In this document: in pieces, positions 58,905 through 64,000 of the stretch
How positions within the stretch are numbered: position 1 is the stretch's first letter
Layout of the letters: every line of letters starts with the position of its first letter
DNA from: Tatumella ptyseos
GTDB taxonomy: Bacteria; Pseudomonadota; Gammaproteobacteria; Enterobacterales; Enterobacteriaceae
Assembly: GCF_030552895.1 (NCBI RefSeq)
Contig: NZ_CP130649.1
Location: 1,984,001 to 2,048,000 of the forward strand
DNA: 64,000 nt
Direction of reading: 5' to 3'
Made by a program: the position numbers and the translations under genes
Notes under the pieces: generated by a model
Told to the model about the DNA's origin: nothing
Database searches by the model: none
Seen by the model: the letters and a program-made list of their open reading frames with translations, nothing else

Positions 58905-59056
58905 AGTGATAATTATTATAGAAAGGGCAGACAGTTGTTATAAGTACCCAACTGGATCAACCGCCCAGTTCTCAATGGCTGAAATATAGCTGATTTACTT
59001 AACTAATTAATCCCAAAATTGTTAATCTTTTCTACTGCTAGCTCGTAAAATCTCAC

Positions 59057-59533
59057 CTACTCACTTTCATTCACTGCCTCATTTAGATCAATTAATACCG
59101 GACAGCTTGCGGTTTCAAGCACTGCGGCGCTAATGGAACCTTTAAACAGTCGATTGAAAGGTGAAAGATGTCGACGTCCCATGATGATCATTGAAGCGGA
59201 AAGTTTAGTCGCTTGCTCGACAATTACCGCAGCGGGTTCGCCCCGACAAAGTAATCCGCGAGCTGGGACCCCAGACCGTTGAAAAGGGACTAATGCAGCA
59301 CGAACGGTACGCTCAGCACAGTTCAAAGGATCCTTAGGTTGGCTGTGTGTGGAGTCTTGTTGATCAACACCGCACTCAATATTCATCACTTCCCCCTCAA
59401 TCCCCCCATCTGTCGGTATACAGCAAATAACGATTACGGAAGCCTGATGAAGCTGGGCTTCTCTCAACGTTAAGTGGCTAATCGACGTCGAAAGATTATT
59501 TTGGTGATCAATGGCCATAATGACGGTATTCAT
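59057..59533 (-). CDS. universal stress protein, UspA family
   Basis: Cytoplasmic Usp-fold protein of 158 residues. The C-terminal ATP-binding motif G-x2-G-x9-G-(S/T) is partly kept: MGRRHLSPFNRLFKGSISAA lacks the second glycine, with the helix-strand ending SCPVLIDLN. The start MNTVIMAIDHQ is the usual beta-1 strand with Asp. Stress or growth-arrest induced in relatives; specific role unknown. Confidence 0.85.
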   Translation of the reverse strand: MNTVIMAIDHQNNLSTSISHLTLREAQLHQASVIVICCIPTDGGIEGEVMNIECGVDQQDSTHSQPKDPLNCAERTVRAALVPFQRSGVPARGLLCRGEPAAVIVEQATKLSASMIIMGRRHLSPFNRLFKGSISAAVLETASCPVLIDLNEAVNESE

Positions 59534-59717
59534 AAGTTTACCCCCTTATTGAAGAGTGTTTACTCTGCTGCGATAACAAATAATGTCTCAATTCATAATA
59601 GAAATAAACGTTGTTAAATCATTTATTGGATGTCAGGACAACGCAGCCAATGTTAATTCTCAGTAAGGAAATGTTTCTTTTAACGTTAAATCAACGTACA
59701 TTATGCGGGATCAATAT

Positions 59718-59733
59718 CGTGATACACATCACG
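59718..59733 (+). promoter_or_regulatory. possible CRP-type site upstream of ypdK
   Basis: CGTGATACACATCACG keeps the GTGA-N6-TCAC core of CRP sites as a perfect 6-bp inverted repeat, 66 bp before the ypdK ATG. Assignment is by pattern only. Confidence 0.4.
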
Positions 59734-59799
59734 TAGTACGCTCGAGGTAAGCTGTAAGCAAGGTATTCAGCGGAATAAAATGATAATAGAGGATATCTT

Positions 59800-59874
59800 A
59801 TGAAGTATGCACTGATGGGAATTTCATTTTTTGTGGTGCTGTGGCTAGGAACTTTCGTTCTGTTACTAAAATAA
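59800..59874 (+). CDS. ypdK: small membrane protein YpdK
   Basis: A 24-residue single-span protein, MKYALMGISFFVVLWLGTFV then LLLK. It closely matches the 23-residue E. coli YpdK (MKYFFMGISFMVIVWAGTFA...), also located near glk. AGAGGA lies six to seven bases before the ATG. In E. coli this protein is made and inserts in the inner membrane, but its function is unknown. Confidence 0.88.
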   Translation: MKYALMGISFFVVLWLGTFVLLLK

Positions 59875-59896
59875 TAACAGGGCGTAAGCCCTGTTA
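59875..59896. terminator. hairpin between ypdK and glk
   Basis: A 9-bp stem (TAACAGGGC/GCCCTGTTA) with a GTAA loop between two convergent genes, beginning right at the ypdK stop. There is no strong U-tract. Confidence 0.6.
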
Positions 59897-59906
59897 AGTT
59901 ATCAGT

Positions 59907-60872
59907 CTAAAGAACCGAACCGAGGGTTTGGCGTATATGGGCGCCTGCCCCAAGTAGACCTGGTTGTTCATGTGTGATCATATAAACGGGAATATCTTTT
60001 ACATAGTCCCGAAAACGTCCTTTATCTTCAAAGGCTGCACGGAAGCCCGAGGCTTTAAAGAACTCAAGGAAACGTGGCACAATTCCCCCAGCGATATATA
60101 CCCCACCAAAAGTGCCCAGAGTTAACGCTAAGTTCCCGCCGAAGCGCCCCATAATGACACAGAACAGAGCAAGCGCTCGACGACAGTCTATACAGCTATC
60201 TTCTAGCGCACGCTCACTCACTTCACGAGGTTTGAGATTTTCTGGCTCACGTTGGTCCGCTTTGACAATGCCGCGATAAAGGTTCACAAGGCCTGCGCCA
60301 GAGAGTACGCGTTCTGCAGAGACATGCCCCATCTCTTCACGTAATACCTCTAAAATTTGGTCTTCTTCTTCACTGTTAGGCGCGAAATCAACGTGCCCTC
60401 CCTCTCCTGGCAAAGGAACCCAGCGCTTGTCTACATGAACTAAGTGGCTCACACCGAGTCCGGTGCCGGCACCATAAATGGCAATAGGCTTATCGGCTAC
60501 GGGCTCATCCCCACCAAATTTCAGTACATCGTTATCCCCTAACATTGGGATAGCCATTGACACTGCGGTAAAATCATTAATCACTTCAAAGTGCTCAAAG
60601 CGTAAATTTTCTTTCATTTCCTGGATGGAAAATGCCCACGGGTGATTGGTCATCGCAATCCAGTCACCTTTCACTGGGCAAGCAATAGCGATACAGGCAT
60701 CAACAACATCAATGTGTTGTTGACCTAAATACTGCCGGATAACGGCTTCTAAGCTCGGATAATCTGATGTTGGAAAAGTGTCAATCTGCGATATTGAACC
60801 GTTAGCGACATCACAAAGTGCTAACCTTGCATTGGTACCACCTACATCGCCGACTAATGCATATTTAGTCAT
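59907..60872 (-). CDS. glk: glucokinase
   Basis: Phosphorylates glucose to glucose 6-phosphate with ATP, using sugar that enters without the PTS. It has 321 residues as in E. coli. The phosphate-binding loop is [16 protein letters not shown], catalytic Asp in [10 protein letters not shown], and the substrate glutamates are in [10 protein letters not shown]. It is monocistronic and convergent with ypdK. Confidence 0.97.
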   Translation of the reverse strand: MTKYALVGDVGGTNARLALCDVANGSISQIDTFPTSDYPSLEAVIRQYLGQQHIDVVDACIAIACPVKGDWIAMTNHPWAFSIQEMKENLRFEHFEVINDFTAVSMAIPMLGDNDVLKFGGDEPVADKPIAIYGAGTGLGVSHLVHVDKRWVPLPGEGGHVDFAPNSEEEDQILEVLREEMGHVSAERVLSGAGLVNLYRGIVKADQREPENLKPREVSERALEDSCIDCRRALALFCVIMGRFGGNLALTLGTFGGVYIAGGIVPRFLEFFKASGFRAAFEDKGRFRDYVKDIPVYMITHEQPGLLGAGAHIRQTLGSVL

Positions 60873-61010
60873 TATTTTTAATGCTCCACTCGGGATAATT
60901 TATCTTAAGTCGTTAAACAACCTAAGGTAAGTTTCAATGAGCCTCGTTCTACCAACGCCAGACTAGTGCATAGGAACGAACTCAATAAAGTGTTAAGAGG
61001 ACAATTATTC

Positions 61011-62249
61011 TTATAATCCAATCAAGTCGCCGAATAATAATCCTAAATTAAGCGAAACAACAATCAGAATGATCCCCCACGCTGCTAACTTAATCCAGCG
61101 GGTATTAACCAGATCACCCATAATTTCAGTCCGGTTAGTAAACATCAACAATGGGATCAGAGCAAGTGCAATCCCAAAACTTAAGACCACCTGGCTCAAT
61201 ACTAAAATTTTCGTTGCATCCATCCCTGCTATGATGACCACAAAAGAAGGTAACATGGTGATAGAGCGACGTAACCATAAAGGAATACTAAAATGGACGA
61301 AACCTTGCATCACCACCTGTCCGGCTAAAGTCCCCACTACTGTTGAGGAAAGGCCAGCAACCACTAAGCTCAACCCAAATACAACGGTTGCGGCGTTACC
61401 CAGTAAAGGTTTCAGCGTCATATAGGCTTGATCGAGCTCGCTGATGCCAGTGTGACCATTAAAATGGAAGACGGCTGCGGCGGTCGCCATCATCGCTAAA
61501 TTAACAAATCCTGCGATTGTCATCGCAATCGCGACATCCAATTTCGTTGAGGCATAGCGTTGTGCTTTATTCTTATCATCACCTTGTTGCGTTAACGCGG
61601 AATGAAGGTAAATAACATGTGGCATGATCGTCGCACCAAGCACCCCCGCGGCCAGATAAAGCGCATTCGTATCAGGTAATGTTGGCACTGCCATGCCCAC
61701 AAGCAATCCTTTGGGATTAGGTTGGGAGAAAAACAGTTCAGCAATATAAGCACCGGCAACAAATAACAGCATTAACCCAATTAACCATTCTAAGGGTTTC
61801 GGGCCGCGGCTTTGTAACAGCAAAATGAGAAAGGTAACGACCCCAGTAATGACAGCCCCTTCAAGAAGGCTAATACCAAAAAGCAGTTTGAAGCCTAATG
61901 CTGCCCCAATAAATTCAGCCAGATCCGTCGCCATTGCAATGATTTCTGCCTGCACCCAATAGAACCACACCAAAGGTTTAGGGAAGCGATCACGAATATG
62001 CTCAGCGAGATTTTTACCCGTCGCAATGCCTAACTTCGCTGAGAGCAGTTGGATCAGCATAGCCATGATATTCGCCCACACTACTACCCAAAGTAGTTGA
62101 TAGCCATAACTGGCCCCCGCTTGGATATTTGTGGCAAAGTTACCGGGATCGATATAGCCGATAGCCGCGATAAAAGCCGGGCCCAATAGCGATATTTTGG
62201 CTTTGCGTTGCGTCATAATAGGCATTGTCATTTTCTGGCGACGAGACAT
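61011..62249 (-). CDS. mntH: Nramp-family Mn2+/H+ symporter MntH
   Basis: Proton-coupled manganese importer of the inner membrane, 412 residues, the same as E. coli. The metal-site motif DPGNF is in [15 protein letters not shown] (helix 1) and the helix 6 MPHVIYLHS is present. A 35-codon upstream extension through the operator region is rejected; AGGA lies eight bases before this ATG. An exact MntR palindrome lies 88 bp upstream of the start. Confidence 0.97.
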   Translation of the reverse strand: MSRRQKMTMPIMTQRKAKISLLGPAFIAAIGYIDPGNFATNIQAGASYGYQLLWVVVWANIMAMLIQLLSAKLGIATGKNLAEHIRDRFPKPLVWFYWVQAEIIAMATDLAEFIGAALGFKLLFGISLLEGAVITGVVTFLILLLQSRGPKPLEWLIGLMLLFVAGAYIAELFFSQPNPKGLLVGMAVPTLPDTNALYLAAGVLGATIMPHVIYLHSALTQQGDDKNKAQRYASTKLDVAIAMTIAGFVNLAMMATAAAVFHFNGHTGISELDQAYMTLKPLLGNAATVVFGLSLVVAGLSSTVVGTLAGQVVMQGFVHFSIPLWLRRSITMLPSFVVIIAGMDATKILVLSQVVLSFGIALALIPLLMFTNRTEIMGDLVNTRWIKLAAWGIILIVVSLNLGLLFGDLIGL

Positions 62250-62603
62250 TAATGAATCCTGTTTAACATGATGTCCAACTCTAGGCGATCCCCTCGGTGA
62301 AAAGAAATCGGTATAAGTAATCACTCTGATAGCGAATACTATAAAGTATAGCAAAGGCTATACTTTATAGTAAGGTACCTGTTCATTTGCTCATCAGCAA
62401 CAGTTTTATTACTTCAGAATTGCTAAGATCGATGACTTTTTACTTAATTTTCTTTTATCGATAACAAATCAACCACTCTTGAAAGAGTTTTCAAAAAAAT
62501 ATGAGATCCATTGCTTATAATGAGTAACTTTACTCGTTTTTACGTTAACACTACCCTAGAATAACGCCCTACGATCTATCCCTTTAGTTTTAAGGCACTA
62601 TGC
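62250..62603. promoter_or_regulatory. divergent promoter region of mntH and nupC
   Basis: 354 bases without a gene. The left part holds the MntR operator and the mntH promoter; the right part, AT-rich, should hold the nupC promoter. AAGG lies nine bases ahead of the nupC ATG. No clear CRP or CytR site was recognised. Confidence 0.5.
62337..62372 (-). promoter_or_regulatory. MntR operator of mntH
   Basis: Perfect inverted repeat with 16-bp arms (TACTATAAAGTATAGC and its complement) and a 4-nt spacer, AAAG. The core ATAGC-AAAG-GCTAT matches the MntR box known ahead of E. coli mntH. Binding of Mn-loaded MntR would block the promoter. Confidence 0.9.
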
Positions 62604-63788
62604 ATGTCACAAGCACTCCATTTTGTACTCGCTCTGATAGTTATAGCCGTTCTAGCGCTGATTGTTAGTAAAGACCGTAAAAGTATCGCTTATCGTTATA
62701 TTTTACAGCTTCTGGTAGTCGAACTTGTGCTGGCTTGGTTTTTTCTCAACTCGAACGTTGGCCTTGGTGTGGTTCAAGGTTTTTCCAACTTCTTCTCAAT
62801 GCTTTTGAAATATGCAGCAGAAGGTACGAATTTTGTCTTTGGCGGCTTAAACGACAAAGGTATGGCGTTCTTTTTCCTTAACGTGCTATGTCCTATCGTC
62901 TTTATCTCTGCGCTTATAGGCATTTTGCAGCATTTTAAAATTCTCCCTATCATCATTCGTTTTATCGGAACAGTACTTTCGAAAATCAACGGGATGGGCA
63001 AACTCGAATCCTTCAACGCGGTAAGTTCACTCATTCTGGGTCAGTCTGAGAACTTTATCGCGTACAAAGATATTTTAGGCAAAATGTCAGAGCGTCGGAT
63101 GTACACCATGGCGGCAACCGCAATGTCCACGGTATCGATGTCCATCGTGGGTGCCTACATGACGATGTTGCAGCCAAAGTACGTTGTTGCGGCCTTAATC
63201 CTGAATATGTTCAGCACCTTTATTGTACTGTCCATTATCAACCCGTACTCCGCTAAGCAAGAAGAAGACCTCTCATTAAAAAACACCCATGAAGGGCAAA
63301 GCTTCTTCGAGATGTTGGGCGAATATATTCTCGCGGGCTTTAAGGTAGCGATGATCGTCGCCGCAATGTTAATCGGTTTTATTGCGCTTATTGCTGCCGT
63401 AAATGCTCTATTCACTGCAATTTTTGGCATCAGCTTCCAAAATATCCTCGGATACCTCTTCTATCCTTTGGCGTGGGTCATTGGTGTTCCTAGCAATGAA
63501 GCCCTACGCGTCGGCAGCATTATGGCGACAAAATTGATGTCAAATGAGTTTGTTGCAATGATCGATTTACAGAAGATGGCTGGACAGTTATCGCCACGTT
63601 CAGAAGGTATACTGTCTGTTTTCTTGGTATCTTTCGCTAACTTCTCATCCATTGGCATCATCAGTGGCGCCATCAAAGGGTTAAATGAGAAACAAGGAAA
63701 TGTCGTCTCTGGCTTTGGATTAAAACTAATTTATGGCTCGACGCTAGTCAGCTTACTTTCCGCGGCAATCGTCGGTTTGGTTCTCTAA
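62604..63788 (+). CDS. nupC: nucleoside permease NupC
   Basis: Proton-coupled concentrative nucleoside transporter (CNT family) of the inner membrane, importing pyrimidine nucleosides and adenosine. Length 394 (E. coli 400) with multiple helices. The substrate-binding motifs are [14 protein letters not shown] and the C-terminal [14 protein letters not shown] block, here [21 protein letters not shown]. It is divergent from mntH, as in E. coli. Confidence 0.97.
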   Translation: MSQALHFVLALIVIAVLALIVSKDRKSIAYRYILQLLVVELVLAWFFLNSNVGLGVVQGFSNFFSMLLKYAAEGTNFVFGGLNDKGMAFFFLNVLCPIVFISALIGILQHFKILPIIIRFIGTVLSKINGMGKLESFNAVSSLILGQSENFIAYKDILGKMSERRMYTMAATAMSTVSMSIVGAYMTMLQPKYVVAALILNMFSTFIVLSIINPYSAKQEEDLSLKNTHEGQSFFEMLGEYILAGFKVAMIVAAMLIGFIALIAAVNALFTAIFGISFQNILGYLFYPLAWVIGVPSNEALRVGSIMATKLMSNEFVAMIDLQKMAGQLSPRSEGILSVFLVSFANFSSIGIISGAIKGLNEKQGNVVSGFGLKLIYGSTLVSLLSAAIVGLVL

Positions 63789-63798
63789 ACCATTCCCC

Positions 63799-63827
63799 AT
63801 ACAAGCGGCTGACACAGCCGCTTGTAT
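63799..63827. terminator. hairpin after nupC
   Basis: A 12-bp stem (ATACAAGCGGCT/AGCCGCTTGTAT) with a 5-nt loop between nupC and a convergent partial gene. There is no U-tract. Confidence 0.65.
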
Positions 63828-63844
63828 GCACTCTCCCACTCAGA

Positions 63845-64000
63845 TCAGATATGGGTATAGAGCAGTGCAAAAAGGTACTGACCTAAGGCGAAGATGGTAT
63901 GGGCAACGAGCATCATCAGAATGGCATTAGCCCGATTCGGTATTTTTCTTCCGCAGAACCCAGCCCCCATCGCGGGCATAAAAAGCATTAAACCCGCGAG
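63845..64000 (-). CDS. hydrophobic membrane protein, C-terminal part (truncated by window edge)
   Basis: The frame is open from the window edge to a TGA at 63845-63847, giving 51 residues. Two hydrophobic segments are visible (LAGLMLFMPAMGAGFCG and ANAILMMLVAHTIFALGQYL) with a short basic loop, GRKIPNR, between them. It is too short to assign; it faces nupC. Confidence 0.6.
   Translation of the reverse strand, partial: LAGLMLFMPAMGAGFCGRKIPNRANAILMMLVAHTIFALGQYLFALLYTHI

Overview
The window is a chromosomal segment of a gamma-proteobacterium of the order Enterobacterales. Most proteins read as close orthologues of Escherichia coli proteins, and the gene order follows the E. coli stretch from pta to nupC: pta, yfcD, his transport, ubiX, purF, cvpA, dedD, folC, accD, dedA, truA, usg, pdxB, flk, yfcJ, fabB, mnmC, yfcL, epmC, yfcA, mepA, aroC, prmB, smrB, sixA, mlaA, argW tRNA, ypdK, glk, mntH, nupC. 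Moderate GC content and the gene complement suggest a plant- or insect-associated lineage such as Erwiniaceae; that placement is inference.

Layout. (1) 1-29.3 kb is conserved housekeeping backbone: acetate metabolism, histidine uptake, purine, folate, fatty acid, pyridoxal phosphate and chorismate synthesis, tRNA and ribosomal protein modification. A small accessory insert (rhodanese, MocR-type regulator, DUF1493 protein) separates flk from yfcJ and carries a diverged 61-bp direct duplication of the mocR 3' end. (2) At 29.3-37.3 kb the usual sixA-fadJ-fadI-fadL-mlaA order is broken: no fad genes are present, and mlaA follows a complete cytochrome c maturation operon (ccmABCDEFGHI) in which CcmH and CcmI are separate proteins. 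(3) 37.6-50.8 kb is the most distinctive part, a biofilm and c-di-GMP block: a BluF-type BLUF-EAL photoreceptor, the yfiR-dgcN-yfiB signalling operon, the pgaABCD operon for poly-N-acetylglucosamine, a long AT-rich leader or intergenic region, and two small proteins resembling AriR/YmgB on either side of the argW tRNA, with a 41-residue DUF2256 zinc-ribbon gene between them. In E. coli, BluF and AriR-family proteins belong to one light and cold responsive biofilm circuit; here they sit beside the polymer operon and a diguanylate cyclase. (4) 50.9-54.8 kb is accessory: two acetyltransferases, a divergent dehydrogenase pair and an IS200-type element. (5) 54.8-57.5 kb is a cyanide-insensitive type bd quinol oxidase operon with a DUF2474 small subunit. 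(6) 57.7-64 kb holds two unrecognised envelope proteins, a universal stress protein, the 24-residue ypdK gene, glk, mntH behind a perfect MntR palindrome, nupC, and a truncated membrane-protein gene at the edge.

Regulatory sites read directly include a PurR operator ahead of cvpA-purF, an MntR operator ahead of mntH, and numerous hairpin terminators, several without a clear U-tract.
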